The notes beneath the pieces were generated by a model. It was not told the DNA's origin and ran no database searches. It worked only from the letters and a program-made list of their open reading frames with translations. 64,000 nt of DNA from an uncultured Cytophagales bacterium (GTDB lineage: Bacteria > Bacteroidota > Bacteroidia > Cytophagales > Thermoflexibacteraceae), in NCBI GenBank assembly GCA_938039675.1, contig CALHUI010000003.1:372001-436000 (forward strand), given 5' to 3'. Of the stretch, positions 8,881 to 18,223 are shown one piece after another (the stretch's first letter is position 1; every line of letters starts with the position of its first letter). The position numbers were made by a program, and so were the translations under genes.

Positions 8881-10185
8881 TTAGAACATAGCCGCTACCA
8901 ACTCTTCCGATTCGGCAAACAACGGATACTGTTGCATCCAATTGTTTACTTCTTTGCGCACTTCGGCAAGTATCGTATCGTTGTCATTATTCATCAGTGC
9001 CTTATCAATCAGCATGGCAATTCGCGGCATATCGGCAGCTACTAATCCGCGGGTGGTAATAGCGGGCGTACCGATACGCATACCTGAGGTAACGAACGGC
9101 GACTTGTCATCAAACGGCACCATGTTTTTGTTGATAGTAATGTCGGCTTTAATTAGCGTATTTTCTGCCAGTTTGCCACTGATGCCTTTGTTGCGCAGGT
9201 CAATCAGCATCAGGTGGTTGTCTGTTCCACCGGAGATGATGTGGTAGCCCATGTCCACAAAAGCCTTAGCCAGTGCTTTTGCGTTTTCGGCTACGCGCTT
9301 AACGTATTGCATGTAGCTGTCGGAAAGGGCTTCACCGAAGGCTACGGCTTTGGCAGCAATTACGTGTTCCAGAGGGCCTCCTTGTGTGCCGGGGAAAACG
9401 GCACCGTCTAACAGTTCGGACATCATTTTTATCTGTCCTTTGGGGTTGGTGATGCCGAACGGATTTTGAAAATCTTGTCCCATCATAATGATTCCGCCGC
9501 GAGGGCCGCGCAGGGTTTTATGTGTGGTGGAAGTTACGATGTGGCAGTGTTGCAGCGGGTCATTCAGCAAATCGCGGGCAATCAGTCCGGAAGGATGGGA
9601 AATATCGGCCAGCAACAGTGCACCTACTTTGTCGGCAATGGCGCGGAGGCGGGCATAATCCCAGTCGCGAGAGTAAGCCGAAGCCCCACAGATAATCAGT
9701 TTGGGCTGTTCGCGCAGGGCTGTTTCCTCTACTTTGTCCCAGTCAATCAGTCCCGTTTCGCGTTCAACACCATAAAATGAAGGCTGATAGAGTTTTCCCG
9801 AGAAGTTCACGGGTGAGCCGTGGGTCAGGTGTCCGCCGTGCGAGAGGTCAAAGCCCAGAATTTTATCGCCGGGTTGCAATACTGCCAGCATGACGGCCGC
9901 ATTAGCTTGTGCCCCCGAGTGCGGTTGCACATTTGCCCAAGTTGCACCAAACAGTTGTTTGAGGCGCTCAATGGCAATGTCTTCAATTTGGTCAACTATT
10001 TCACAGCCGCCGTAGTAGCGCTTGCCGGGTAGTCCTTCGGCGTACTTGTTGGTCAGCACGCTGCCCATAGCCTGCATTACATAAGGTGAGGCAAAGTTTT
10101 CGGAAGCAATCAGTTCAATGCCGTGAGTTTGGCGCTCAAACTCTTTGTGGATGAGGGAAAATACTTGATTATCAGCCTTAATCAT
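8881..10185 (-). CDS. glyA: Serine hydroxymethyltransferase
   Basis: PLP enzyme interconverting serine and glycine with tetrahydrofolate, supplying one-carbon units; 434 aa, cytosolic. Seen directly: [21 protein letters not shown] near residue 23, [17 protein letters not shown], the HSGAQAN motif, [10 protein letters not shown], and the PLP lysine motif [13 protein letters not shown]. The C-terminus has [16 protein letters not shown]. All are canonical. A promoter-like element lies about 25 bp upstream of the ATG. Confidence 0.97.
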   Translation of the reverse strand: MIKADNQVFSLIHKEFERQTHGIELIASENFASPYVMQAMGSVLTNKYAEGLPGKRYYGGCEIVDQIEDIAIERLKQLFGATWANVQPHSGAQANAAVMLAVLQPGDKILGFDLSHGGHLTHGSPVNFSGKLYQPSFYGVERETGLIDWDKVEETALREQPKLIICGASAYSRDWDYARLRAIADKVGALLLADISHPSGLIARDLLNDPLQHCHIVTSTTHKTLRGPRGGIIMMGQDFQNPFGITNPKGQIKMMSELLDGAVFPGTQGGPLEHVIAAKAVAFGEALSDSYMQYVKRVAENAKALAKAFVDMGYHIISGGTDNHLMLIDLRNKGISGKLAENTLIKADITINKNMVPFDDKSPFVTSGMRIGTPAITTRGLVAADMPRIAMLIDKALMNNDNDTILAEVRKEVNNWMQQYPLFAESEELVAAMF

Positions 10186-10209
10186 GGAAATTGAGGGAAA
10201 ATGAGGTTA

Positions 10210-10242
10210 CAAATGTACATAAAAGTGTACGGTTTTCGGCAA
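10210..10242 (-). promoter_or_regulatory. Candidate glyA promoter
   Basis: Read on the minus strand, TACATTTG (complement at 10210-10217) matches TAnnTTTG, and TTG (10240-10242) lies 22 bp upstream. The glyA start codon is 25 bp downstream. A second TAnnTTTG match (10277-10284) lies further up. The rest of the 275-bp gap to tRNA-Phe shows no gene. Confidence 0.45.
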
Positions 10243-10415
10243 ATGTGGGCTTATATACTTTTTACTTACACCGAAACAAATGTAAGCAAGTAAAAATAAT
10301 CGTCAGTAAAAATACTTAACCGACTTTACAAGCAATTTGAAGCTCGGTTTTCAACTGCTCAACTACTTAGTTTGAAAAAGCGTGTACGGTCGGTCTTGTG
10401 TACTTGCATTTAAAG

Positions 10416-10452
10416 AAAAAACCCCGTCAGAAATGCCTCAGACAGGGTTTTT
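10416..10452 (-). terminator. Terminator of tRNA-Phe
   Basis: On the minus strand AAAAACCC-t-GTC pairs with GAC-g-GGGTTTTT, leaving a U-rich tail. It starts 9 bp past the tRNA 3' end. Confidence 0.7.
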
Positions 10453-10460
10453 ATAGGATT

Positions 10461-10536
10461 TGGTGGTGTGGGAGGGAATCGAACCCCCGACACAAGGATT
10501 TTCAGTCCTTTGCTCTACCAACTGAGCTACCGCACC
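10461..10536 (-). tRNA. tRNA-Phe (GAA), CCA encoded
   Basis: The minus strand folds as a 76-nt cloverleaf. The acceptor GGTGCGG pairs with CCACACC (one C-A mismatch at pair 5), the D-arm is GCTCAGTTGGTAGAGC, the anticodon loop CTGAAAA contains GAA, the T-loop is GTTCGATTC, and the 3' end is ACCA. A matching promoter lies upstream and a terminator downstream, so it is a single-gene transcript. Confidence 0.95.
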
Positions 10537-10557
10537 GCCTTGTTGTTTTTGGTGGCA

Positions 10558-10588
10558 CAAAAGTAAAACGCGGTTTATTATCCACCAA
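10558..10588 (-). promoter_or_regulatory. tRNA-Phe promoter
   Basis: On the minus strand TTG (10586-10588), 20-bp spacer, TACTTTTG (10558-10565): a full match to TTG-N19-21-TAnnTTTG, ending 21 bp before the tRNA 5' end. One of the two best Bacteroidetes-type promoters in the window. Confidence 0.7.
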
Positions 10589-10629
10589 GTCTTTGTTGAA
10601 AGTTTTTTTAAGTTTTCTGCAATAATCTG

Positions 10630-10917
10630 TTAATCAATTACTTTGGGTACGCGAAAATAATCGGCATCGTGGTCGGGTGCTTGTGAAAGTGCCTGCTCGT
10701 GTGTCAGGGTCTGTTCAATTTTGTCTTTGCGCAGGCGATTGACCTCGTGCGTCATATGTGTAAGCGGTTCTATGCCCGTAGTATCTACCTCGCTGAGTTT
10801 ATCTACCCAAGCGATTGTTTTGTTAAGGCTTTCCAATAGTTTTTCACGGTCTTGCGGAGCTACTTGCAAGCGCGCTAAGTGAGCGATTTTTTCTAAAGAT
10901 TCAGGCGTAATTTCCAT
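10630..10917 (-). CDS. gatC: Asp/Glu-tRNA amidotransferase subunit C
   Basis: A 95-residue subunit of the GatCAB complex, which converts Glu-tRNA-Gln (and Asp-tRNA-Asn) to the amidated forms; GatC stabilises GatA and GatB. Typical features: ITPESLEKIAHLARLQV at the N-terminus, LNKTIAWVDKLSEVDTTGIEPLTH in the middle and the DYFRVPKVID tail. gatA and gatB are not in the window. It follows the acyltransferase gene by 3 bp on the same strand. Confidence 0.95.
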   Translation of the reverse strand: MEITPESLEKIAHLARLQVAPQDREKLLESLNKTIAWVDKLSEVDTTGIEPLTHMTHEVNRLRKDKIEQTLTHEQALSQAPDHDADYFRVPKVID

Positions 10918-10920
10918 GTT

Positions 10921-11760
10921 TTATGAATGACGGATAACAGATTGCGAAAAATATCGAGCAAGTTCGTCTGCAATAATTTGATAGGTCTGCTCTTTGAGCA
11001 TGTCTACATCGGCAAGTGTAAGGCCTTTGGTTTCTATCGGGGGATGTATAACTACCAGAGCCTGCTTGCGCAATACGCGCCAACCCGACTTTTCGGGCAG
11101 AATCTGCCAGTTGTAAGGCATAGTTACAGGTACAATGGGCACTCCTGTTTCAATAGCAAGGCGGAATGCACCTTCTTTAAAAGGCGCAAGGGTTGGCGGA
11201 GCTATTCGACCGAAACCGCCTTCGGGGAAAATCAGTACGCTGCGGCCGCGCTCGAGGCGTTCTTTGGCTTTTTGCAAAGCACCCAACCCGCTTTTAGGAT
11301 TGGAACGATTGACGGGAATATGTACTCGACGAAAAATGTACCCAAAAATCGGGATTTTGGCCAGTGAACTTTTGCCCACAAAAACAAACAAACGAGGAAT
11401 GGCATATACCATCAGTGGTACATCCAAATAGGAAACATGATTGGGGGTCAGAATGTAAGGTCGTCCTTTGGGGAGGTTTTCCCGCCCGACAACCCGAACG
11501 GGTAGTGCACACATCCAAAAGAGCAATGTGCCCCATATCTTATAAGCGACCAAACTAATCACGTGCAATTTGCGATGCCAACTACCAATAATGGCCGGCA
11601 GCGCGATAGGTAAGAAGAAACTAACTAAACAGGCTGCGCACCAAAGCCCGTACAGCCTACTTCCTGCGCTTGTCTTTTTTGCGCTTGTTGTTGCCGTATG
11701 AATAGCCGGAATAGTGTTGTTGTTGATGTTGTGACTTGTAGCGGTGTTCTCTTTCAGCAT
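10921..11760 (-). CDS. 1-acyl-glycerol-3-phosphate acyltransferase (PlsC family)
   Basis: Membrane-bound acyltransferase of phospholipid synthesis, adding the second acyl chain to lysophosphatidate. The catalytic NHVSYLD (HX4D) and glycine motif FPEGGFGRIAPP are present, followed by PIVPVTMPYN. One or two hydrophobic segments precede the catalytic block (ACLVSFFLPIALPAIIG). The start is uncertain. The frame is open to 11790, but everything upstream of LYGLWCAAC overlaps the end of the DUF4290 gene and is Ser/Thr/Asn-rich low-complexity sequence; a CTG at 11653-11655 would fit the family N-terminus. I list the ATG at 11760 as a compromise. Confidence 0.85.
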   Translation of the reverse strand: MLKENTATSHNINNNTIPAIHTATTSAKKTSAGSRLYGLWCAACLVSFFLPIALPAIIGSWHRKLHVISLVAYKIWGTLLFWMCALPVRVVGRENLPKGRPYILTPNHVSYLDVPLMVYAIPRLFVFVGKSSLAKIPIFGYIFRRVHIPVNRSNPKSGLGALQKAKERLERGRSVLIFPEGGFGRIAPPTLAPFKEGAFRLAIETGVPIVPVTMPYNWQILPEKSGWRVLRKQALVVIHPPIETKGLTLADVDMLKEQTYQIIADELARYFSQSVIRHS

Positions 11761-12307
11761 ACTCCGAGCGAAGCGATTGTATATCCACATCTAATTGATT
11801 GTTGGAAAGTTCACGCAATTGTGCGGCTATTACTTCATCGTCTGTGTTTTCTTTGTTCCATGCTGCATAAAAAGCGCGCATCAGTTTGAAAATACTGATA
11901 GCGGCTACTTTCCGTTCTTCAGGGTCTTCCAGTTTGATGGCTTTTTCAATCATCAACTCCACGTTTTTGCCATAATGACGGTAGGTAATAGCGTGGGAAT
12001 TATAGGGCATTTTTTGTGGTTTTTGAAACAACTCGCCCGGTTGCGGCGGCGGGAAAGGGCTATCTATATCTAATTTATAATCTGCCATATGGTGCAGGTG
12101 GTCCCATATGCGTTGCGGAGTTTCGATGTTTTCCCGTACTGATGGGTTGAGTTGCTTCATCAAGCCTATGAGTACATGTGAGAGGGCTGTGCGCTCTTCT
12201 TTGGTAGGTCTGGAAACAATATAATCTGCAATTTTTTGTACGCTGCGGCCATATTCTTTTAGGATTAGCTGGCTGCGCTCTGTATTGTACTCGAAGTTTT
12301 TCATCAA
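11657..12307 (-). CDS. DUF4290 protein
   Basis: A 216-residue soluble protein of the Bacteroidetes-specific DUF4290 family; role unknown. The conserved core runs from FEYNTERSQLILKEYGR through ERTALSHVLIGLMKQLNP and the DYKLDIDSPFPPPQP segment to KLMRAFYAAWNKEN. The tail is very basic and His/Gln-rich (SQHQQQHYSGYSYG, then KRKKDKRRK), which suggests nucleic-acid or ribosome contact as an inference only. It heads a run with the acyltransferase and gatC on the same strand. Confidence 0.88.
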   Translation of the reverse strand: MMKNFEYNTERSQLILKEYGRSVQKIADYIVSRPTKEERTALSHVLIGLMKQLNPSVRENIETPQRIWDHLHHMADYKLDIDSPFPPPQPGELFQKPQKMPYNSHAITYRHYGKNVELMIEKAIKLEDPEERKVAAISIFKLMRAFYAAWNKENTDDEVIAAQLRELSNNQLDVDIQSLRSEYAEREHRYKSQHQQQHYSGYSYGNNKRKKDKRRK

Positions 12308-12319
12308 AAAATATTTCTA

Positions 12320-12351
12320 CAAATTTATTGCAAAATGCGTAATTTTACCAA
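12320..12351 (-). promoter_or_regulatory. Candidate promoter of the DUF4290-plsC-gatC run
   Basis: On the minus strand TTG (12349-12351), 21-bp spacer, TAAATTTG (12320-12327), ending 12 bp before the DUF4290 start codon; that implies a very short leader or a start slightly further in. Confidence 0.45.
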
Positions 12352-12434
12352 AATGCACCCTACTTTTAAGTCCGCGCCATTGTGGAAAGGCGTTAGAATG
12401 GAAATATTAGTTTAACACGTAACCGAAAAATACG

Positions 12435-13418
12435 ATGAGTTTTTCTCAGCCTGCGAGAAGTGAAGTGATGCAATTTCTCGACAAAAAAATTCTGGGCTAT
12501 GTAAAGGATTTTTTGCGTCCAATTGACGAAAACTGGCAACCAGCAGACCTTTTGCCCAACGCGTCGATGGAAAATTTTTTTGAGGAAGTAAAGCGTTTGC
12601 AGGAGCGTGCGCGCGAACTTTCTTACGATTTGGTAGCTGTGCTCATTGGGGATACTATTACGGAGGAGGCACTGCCCAGCTATGAGTCGTGGATTCATAC
12701 GGTTAAAGGTGTACATGAGGCCGACCGCGAGAGTGGTTGGCGTACATGGACAAGGCACTGGACAGCCGAAGAGAATCGACACGGCGATGTGTTGAACCGC
12801 TATCTGTACCTGACAGGGCGAATTAATATGCGTGAAATGGAAGCCTCTACGCAATACCTGATTGCTGACGGCTTTGATACACAGATTGGCGATGACCCTT
12901 ATCGCACTTTTATTTATACCAGTTTTCAGGAGTTGGCAACCAATATTTCACACCGACGTGTGGCATCTATTGCCAAGAAGCAAGGTGATTCGCTGCTTGC
13001 CAAAATCTGCGGACAAGTGGCTGCCGACGAAGCCCGCCATGCCAAGGCTTATATTACTTTCATTCGCCATATTTTTGATATTGACCCCAACGAAGCTATT
13101 CTGGCATTTGAAGATATGATGCGTAAGAAGATAGTAATGCCTGCTCACTTCATGCGCGAAATAGGCGTGGAGATAGGTAAAACATTTGCGCACTTTACCG
13201 ATGCAGCACAGCGGCTGGGCGTATATACAACTACCGATTATGTAGATATTTTGCGGCAACTGCTCAAAGATTGGGATATTGAAGGGCTGCCGCAATTAAA
13301 AGACTCCGGCGAGAAAGCCAGAGAATACCTTTTGCAGCTTCCTGCCCGTTTGGAACGTATAGCAGAACGTATTAAAACTCCGCAATTGGAATACAAATTC
13401 CGATGGATTCTTAGCTAA
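12435..13418 (+). CDS. Acyl-ACP desaturase (ferritin-like di-iron)
   Basis: Soluble fatty-acid desaturase of the plant stearoyl-ACP type, 327 aa. It introduces a cis double bond into acyl-ACP using O2 and an electron donor such as ferredoxin. The two di-iron motifs are visible: EENRHGD near residue 115 and DEARH near residue 200. WTRHWTAEENRHGDVLNRYLYL and the preceding HEADRESGW are diagnostic. In this lineage it would adjust membrane fluidity. It is transcribed divergently from DUF4290 and followed by an inverted repeat. Confidence 0.92.
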   Translation: MSFSQPARSEVMQFLDKKILGYVKDFLRPIDENWQPADLLPNASMENFFEEVKRLQERARELSYDLVAVLIGDTITEEALPSYESWIHTVKGVHEADRESGWRTWTRHWTAEENRHGDVLNRYLYLTGRINMREMEASTQYLIADGFDTQIGDDPYRTFIYTSFQELATNISHRRVASIAKKQGDSLLAKICGQVAADEARHAKAYITFIRHIFDIDPNEAILAFEDMMRKKIVMPAHFMREIGVEIGKTFAHFTDAAQRLGVYTTTDYVDILRQLLKDWDIEGLPQLKDSGEKAREYLLQLPARLERIAERIKTPQLEYKFRWILS

Positions 13419-13431
13419 AAACAGCAGCATT

Positions 13432-13462
13432 GCCAACAGCGCTGATTCTCGGTGCTGTTGGC
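13432..13462 (+). terminator. Hairpin after the desaturase gene
   Basis: A perfect 9-bp inverted repeat, GCCAACAGC and GCTGTTGGC, with a 13-nt loop, 14 bp past the stop codon. There is no strong T run, so termination is inferred from position. Confidence 0.5.
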
Positions 13463-13519
13463 TTAGACTATTTAGCAATTTCTTAATACTTGATTACAAC
13501 GGATGCTTGTTGTAACGCA

Positions 13520-13527
13520 TAACTTTG
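13520..13527 (+). promoter_or_regulatory. -7 element of the TonB-receptor gene
   Basis: TAACTTTG matches TAnnTTTG and lies 21 bp before the ATG at 13549. No well-spaced -33 TTG is seen (the nearest, 13490-13492, is 27 bp away). Confidence 0.45.
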
Positions 13528-13548
13528 CACCGCAATAAAAGCATTCTT

Positions 13549-16500
13549 ATGAACAGAAAATTATTACTCAATGTATTTGCTGCGCTGCTTTGCTTGTTTG
13601 CTGTAACAGCTGTGCAAGCGCAGGTAACCACTGCAGCTATGACAGGCAAGGTACTTGACGACAAAGGTCAAGGCTTGCCGGGTGCGAACGTAGTAGCCAT
13701 CCACGTGCCTTCGGGAACCCGTTATGGCACTGCAACCCAACTTGACGGGCGTTACACTATCCCGGGCATGCGTGTAGGCGGCCCTTATAAAGTAACAGTA
13801 ACTTTTGTGGGTTACAAAGAGCAATCTCAGGAGAATATTTTCCTGAATCTGGGTACTGCTGCAGATGTAAGCTTCACTATGAAAGAAGATAACGTTGAGC
13901 TTGGCGAAGTAGTGATTACAGGCAGCCGCAACGATATTTTCAGTTCTGACCGTACAGGTGCTGCTACTAACATCGGCAAAGAGCAAATTGCTACCATGCC
14001 TACGCTGAACCGTTCTATCAACGACTTTACCCGTCTGACTCCTCAGGCAAGCGGTAACGGTTCTTTTGGTGGTGTCGATAACCGTTTGAATAATATTACC
14101 ATTGATGGTTCATTGTTTAATAACAGCTTTGGCCTCGCAGGCCAGCCCGGCGGTCGTACAAGGCAATCTCCTATCTCTTTGGATGCCATCGAAGAAGTAC
14201 AAGTAAACCTTGCTCCTTACGATGTGCGTCAGGGCGGGTTCGTCGGTGCGGGTGTAAATGCTGTAACCCGCAGCGGAACCAACGAATTCAGCGGTTCTAT
14301 TTTCTACAACAACCGCAATAAAAATCTGGTTGGCACAAAAGCAAAAGGTCAAGATGTAATTGTTGGCGACTTTAATGTAACCCAAACGGGTTTCCGTTTG
14401 GGTGGCCCGATTATTAAAAACAAATTGTTCTTCTTCCTCAACGGTGAGTTGGAGCGTCAGACAGAACCGGGTACAACTTTCCGTTCTAATGCCGGCGGCG
14501 AAACAGTAGGAGGTAATGTAACCCGCGTATTGCGCTCCGATCTCGACGAACTGAGCAACTTCCTGCGCACTCGTTTCAATTATGAAACAGGTCCTTATGA
14601 AGGCTATAATAATGAAACCCGCAGCGATAAATTCCTTGTACGCTTAGACTACAACATCAGCGACAATCATAAGCTAAGCGTTCGTTATACACATTTAGAC
14701 TCTCGTGCCGATATTTTATTGAGTAACAGTACAACTGTACTGGGAGCGCGTCGCAGCACGCTCAACGCCTTAAACTATCAGAACTCTAACTACATTCAGA
14801 ACGAGGATATTCGTTCAGTAATTGCTGAGTTAAACTCCAACTTTAAAGGCAAATTTTCTAACAACTTTATTATTGGCTATACTTATCAGAACGAAGACCG
14901 CGGCTCTCGCGGCTCTTTCTTCCCATTGGTTGAAATTGCACAAGGCGGCGCAACCTACATCACTTTTGGTTTTGAGCCTTTCACGCCAAACAACAGGCTG
15001 AATTACAAAACCTTCCAAATGCAAAACAACTTCACTTATTATGGTCGTAAGCACACCATTACTGCCGGCTTTAACTTGGAGCGTTTGTCGTTTGTGAACG
15101 TTTTCTTCCCATTCTCACAAGGTCGCTATGCGTTTAACTCTTTGCAAGATTTCTACACTGCCGCCAATGCTTACTTGGCAGACCCGGGACGTACTACTTC
15201 TCCTGTAACAGTGCGTAACTATCGCCTGAATTACTCAGCACTTCCCGGCGGTGCAGAACCTGTACAGCCTACCAAAGTAACATATGCAGGTGTTTACTTG
15301 CAAGACGAAATCCAAGCTGCCGATAACTTTAAAGTAACTGCCGGCATGCGTATAGATGTTCCTTTCTTTGCTGAAACAGGTTATTTTAACCCGATTGTAC
15401 AGAATCTGACTTTCCGCGATGAAACAGGTGCTGCTGTGCGTTATAATACGGCTAAATTGCCTGATTCTAATATTTTGTGGTCGCCTCGCTTGGGCTTTAA
15501 CTGGGATGTATTCAAAAATCAGACTACGCAAGTGCGCGGCGGAACGGGTATCTTCTCCGGTCGTCCTCCTTTTGTGTGGATTTCTAACCAGATAGGCAAC
15601 AACGGTGTGTTGACAGGTTTGATAAACATTGACAACACTACGGCCTTCCCATTTGACCCTAATCCTCGTCGTCATATTCCTGCGAACCCTACACTGCCTT
15701 CTTCTTTCAACATTGCAGTAACCGACCCGTCTTTCCGTTTCCCGCAAGTATGGCGTTCTAACATCGCGATTGACCGGAAATTGCCGGGTGGTATCATTGG
15801 TACCTTAGAGTTTATCTACAGTAAAGATGTAAATCAGGCTTACTATATTGATGCTAACCGCGAGCCTGCCGACCGTACGTTCAATGGACCAGACAACCGT
15901 CCGCGTTTCCCCGGTTCGGGCTTATCAGGTACTGCACTAAACAATGCTATCCGTATCAACGATAACATCACAGACGCAATTGTGCTGAAAAATACCAACC
16001 AAGGCCGCTCTTACAACATCACTGCCCGCTTGGAGAAACGCTTTAACTTTGGTCTGAATGTGATGGTAGCTTACAACCGCGGTGACTCACGCAACCTGAT
16101 TGACCCTGCTTCTATTGCATTCTCTTCATGGTCTGGCTTGCCAACCGTTCGCGGTAACAACTTGCCTGATTTGGCATTCTCTGATAATGACCAGCGTCAT
16201 CGCTTGATTTCTTCTATTGACTATCGCAAAAACTTTGGTAAGTTGCTTACTCTGACCGCCTCTCTGTTCTACGAAGCACGCAATCAAGGCCGCTTCAGCT
16301 ACCGCATCAACGGCGATATGAACGGTGATGGTTTGAACGGTAACGACCTGTTGTTCATCCCGAACCGTGCCAGCGACCTGACTTTCCTGCCTCTGGTAAT
16401 CGGCAACCGTACATTTACTCCAGAAGAACAAGCTGCTGCATTTGATGCATTTATTAACCAAGATAAATACCTGAGCTCACGTCGTGGTCAGTATGCTGAG

Positions 16501-16830
16501 CGTAACGGTGCCATACTGCCTTGGGTTTATCGCGCTGACTTTAGCTTGCAATTGGATGTGAAAGTTACTCCTAAGAACAAGTTGCAGTTCCGTTGGGACG
16601 TATTCAACGTAGGCAATTTGTTGAATAATAACTGGGGTGTAGGTAATACCATCATTACTACTACGCCGCTGAGCTTTGCAGGCGTAAATGCGCAGGGAGT
16701 GCCAACTTATCGTATGGTGAACGTAGGTACAACAGCTAACCCTGTGCTGCCCAATACAACTTATGCTTCTTCTACGGGCTTCGGCGATGTGTATCGTATG
16801 CAATTTGGTGTGCGCTATACTTTTAACTAA
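13549..16830 (+). CDS. TonB-dependent outer-membrane receptor with carboxypeptidase-regulatory N-domain
   Basis: A 1093-residue outer-membrane protein of the Oar/SusC-like type. The signal peptide (FAALLCLFAVTAVQAQ) is followed by a CarboxypepD_reg-like beta-sandwich (MTGKVLDDKGQGLPGANVVA ... TFVGYKE, about residues 30-110), a plug region (ITGSRNDIF ... AGVNAVTRSGTNEFSGSIF) and a long beta-barrel ending in the aromatic strand VYRMQFGVRYTFN. No SusD-type partner follows, so this is more like a stand-alone Oar receptor than a glycan-uptake pair; the ligand is unknown. The frame also opens at a TTG at 13525, but the ATG gives a proper signal peptide. Confidence 0.9.
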   Translation: MNRKLLLNVFAALLCLFAVTAVQAQVTTAAMTGKVLDDKGQGLPGANVVAIHVPSGTRYGTATQLDGRYTIPGMRVGGPYKVTVTFVGYKEQSQENIFLNLGTAADVSFTMKEDNVELGEVVITGSRNDIFSSDRTGAATNIGKEQIATMPTLNRSINDFTRLTPQASGNGSFGGVDNRLNNITIDGSLFNNSFGLAGQPGGRTRQSPISLDAIEEVQVNLAPYDVRQGGFVGAGVNAVTRSGTNEFSGSIFYNNRNKNLVGTKAKGQDVIVGDFNVTQTGFRLGGPIIKNKLFFFLNGELERQTEPGTTFRSNAGGETVGGNVTRVLRSDLDELSNFLRTRFNYETGPYEGYNNETRSDKFLVRLDYNISDNHKLSVRYTHLDSRADILLSNSTTVLGARRSTLNALNYQNSNYIQNEDIRSVIAELNSNFKGKFSNNFIIGYTYQNEDRGSRGSFFPLVEIAQGGATYITFGFEPFTPNNRLNYKTFQMQNNFTYYGRKHTITAGFNLERLSFVNVFFPFSQGRYAFNSLQDFYTAANAYLADPGRTTSPVTVRNYRLNYSALPGGAEPVQPTKVTYAGVYLQDEIQAADNFKVTAGMRIDVPFFAETGYFNPIVQNLTFRDETGAAVRYNTAKLPDSNILWSPRLGFNWDVFKNQTTQVRGGTGIFSGRPPFVWISNQIGNNGVLTGLINIDNTTAFPFDPNPRRHIPANPTLPSSFNIAVTDPSFRFPQVWRSNIAIDRKLPGGIIGTLEFIYSKDVNQAYYIDANREPADRTFNGPDNRPRFPGSGLSGTALNNAIRINDNITDAIVLKNTNQGRSYNITARLEKRFNFGLNVMVAYNRGDSRNLIDPASIAFSSWSGLPTVRGNNLPDLAFSDNDQRHRLISSIDYRKNFGKLLTLTASLFYEARNQGRFSYRINGDMNGDGLNGNDLLFIPNRASDLTFLPLVIGNRTFTPEEQAAAFDAFINQDKYLSSRRGQYAERNGAILPWVYRADFSLQLDVKVTPKNKLQFRWDVFNVGNLLNNNWGVGNTIITTTPLSFAGVNAQGVPTYRMVNVGTTANPVLPNTTYASSTGFGDVYRMQFGVRYTFN

Positions 16831-16862
16831 TCCGAAGCATCCCTGAAACCTAAAAGGCTTAT

Positions 16863-16892
16863 AACCGGTGTGGAAATACTTCCGCACCGGTT
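16863..16892 (+). terminator. Terminator of the TonB-receptor gene
   Basis: AACCGGTGtGGAA and TTCCgCACCGGTT form a 13-bp stem with one T-G wobble and a 4-nt loop, 32 bp past the stop. A short T run follows. The rest of the 320-bp gap to the next gene shows only the minus-strand hairpin at 17096. Confidence 0.7.
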
Positions 16893-17095
16893 TGCCGTTT
16901 ATTGGAAAGTATGCTTTCACATATTATCAAAGCAGTGTGCTCCTGTAAGTCAGTATGCAAAATTTTTGTGTTATCTTTTGGACACTGATGACAGTAGTTG
17001 TGTGCAGATTTAAGTATTTCCAATCGGTATTATTCGCCGAAATGTGCAGCGCCATTTACCAATGCTTGAATAGTTGTTTGATTTAAATGAAAAGC

Positions 17096-17116
17096 CATCC
17101 CAAAAAATTCGGGATG
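17096..17116 (-). terminator. Hairpin downstream of the trypsin-CAP gene
   Basis: CATCCC and GGGATG (6 bp) around a 9-nt A/T-rich loop, 34 bp past the minus-strand stop at 17150, with GGCTTTTCATTT after it on that strand. Confidence 0.5.
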
Positions 17117-17149
17117 ACTCTCTTACGAATAACCGCAACTGTGTTATTA

Positions 17150-18223
17150 TTAATACGATAGCATCATAGACCAGTATTTTCCTTGGCGTGCAATACCAAT
17201 CTCTTTAATGCGTGGGTCTAAAATTTTGTTGCGGAACTGCGGGAATTTTATCCATGCATTCAGGCAGTCCTCTATGGTTTCATGGCCGTAAATAAGCATT
17301 TCGTAGATACCATTGGGTTTTGCGCCTGCCAGCAGAGCGCGTTGCATAGAAGTTTCTTCGTCATAAGTTTTTACCGTCATCGGGGCAGAGCATTTAACTT
17401 TGTCTAATGTAGAGAGTGCTGCCTGTGCCGGCAAGTCGTTCCATACCAGATTGGTTTTGCAGGTGGCCATACCGTATTGACTTGGCCGGGGGCCTTTTCT
17501 GAAATCGTTCAACATAGTAAGCACATCGGCAATAAAGGCGGCTTCATTAGTGTAGCCTGTTGCAGAGCGCTGGGGGGGTTTTACCACTACTGCTTTGAGC
17601 AGATTTACCAGCGTCATAGGACTCTCAAAGCGATTTTTCAGCAGCGTTTTCAGATGATTAACGTGGATGGCAAAGTTGAGGTTTTGTCCACGCACAACCG
17701 AACTGACAATTACTCCTACTACTTCGTTTTGCAGATTGATAAGCGGCCCCCCGCTATTGCCTGATGAAATGGGCACACTGATTTGCAGGTGTTCAATGCC
17801 ATCGAAATCACGTATGGCACTGATGAGCCCGTCGGTAAAAGTGGCGGAAAAGCCCAGTGGACTACCAATGGTAAACACCTGCTGCCCCACTTGCGGATTG
17901 CTGCCTAAGTTGAGCGGCTGTCCTTTACCCTCTACCTGCAACAATGCCAAGTCAGCGGCAATGTCGTACCCCACTACGCCCATTACCTTCCATTTTTGCT
18001 CGGAATCGTTAGCATAGATTTCAATGTTGCCCTCCCCTTCGATAACGTGGAAGTTGGTAGCTATCACGTTTGGCAGTACAAAGAATCCCGAACCGGAATT
18101 TTTACTGCCAATCATATTGACAGAAGATTTAATGGCTTTCTTAAAAACAGCCTCAGGGCTTTGGGAAAAGGCATTGGCTGCCGACAGCAGGATAACAAAC
18201 AGAACAAACTGAAACTTTTTCAT
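17150..18223 (-). CDS. Exported trypsin-like protease fused to a CAP domain
   Basis: A 357-residue secreted protein. The signal peptide ends near AANAFSQ (residues 15-21). Residues 25-215 are a chymotrypsin-fold domain of the HtrA/S1C type with the full triad: H59 in TNFHVIEG, D91 in DIAADLALLQV and S157 in SSGNSGGPL. No PDZ domain follows. Residues about 240-357 form a CAP/SCP-PR1 domain (LNDFRKGP, LVWNDLPAQAALSTLDKV, WIKFPQFRNKILDPRIKEIGIA, YWSMMLSY). The CAP cavity histidines are not evident: the usual HR is FR, and the first site reads MTVKTY. The ATG at 18223 gives the signal peptide; the frame opens upstream at a TTG. A perfect inverted repeat abuts the start codon. Role is inferred as envelope proteolysis; the partner is unknown. 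Confidence 0.85.
   Translation of the reverse strand: MKKFQFVLFVILLSAANAFSQSPEAVFKKAIKSSVNMIGSKNSGSGFFVLPNVIATNFHVIEGEGNIEIYANDSEQKWKVMGVVGYDIAADLALLQVEGKGQPLNLGSNPQVGQQVFTIGSPLGFSATFTDGLISAIRDFDGIEHLQISVPISSGNSGGPLINLQNEVVGVIVSSVVRGQNLNFAIHVNHLKTLLKNRFESPMTLVNLLKAVVVKPPQRSATGYTNEAAFIADVLTMLNDFRKGPRPSQYGMATCKTNLVWNDLPAQAALSTLDKVKCSAPMTVKTYDEETSMQRALLAGAKPNGIYEMLIYGHETIEDCLNAWIKFPQFRNKILDPRIKEIGIARQGKYWSMMLSY

Noticed and set aside
10398-10625. A 75-residue plus-strand ORF containing GRESNPRHKDFQSFALPTELPH
   Set aside because: This is the well-known false protein made by translating the complement of a tRNA gene; it lies across tRNA-Phe.
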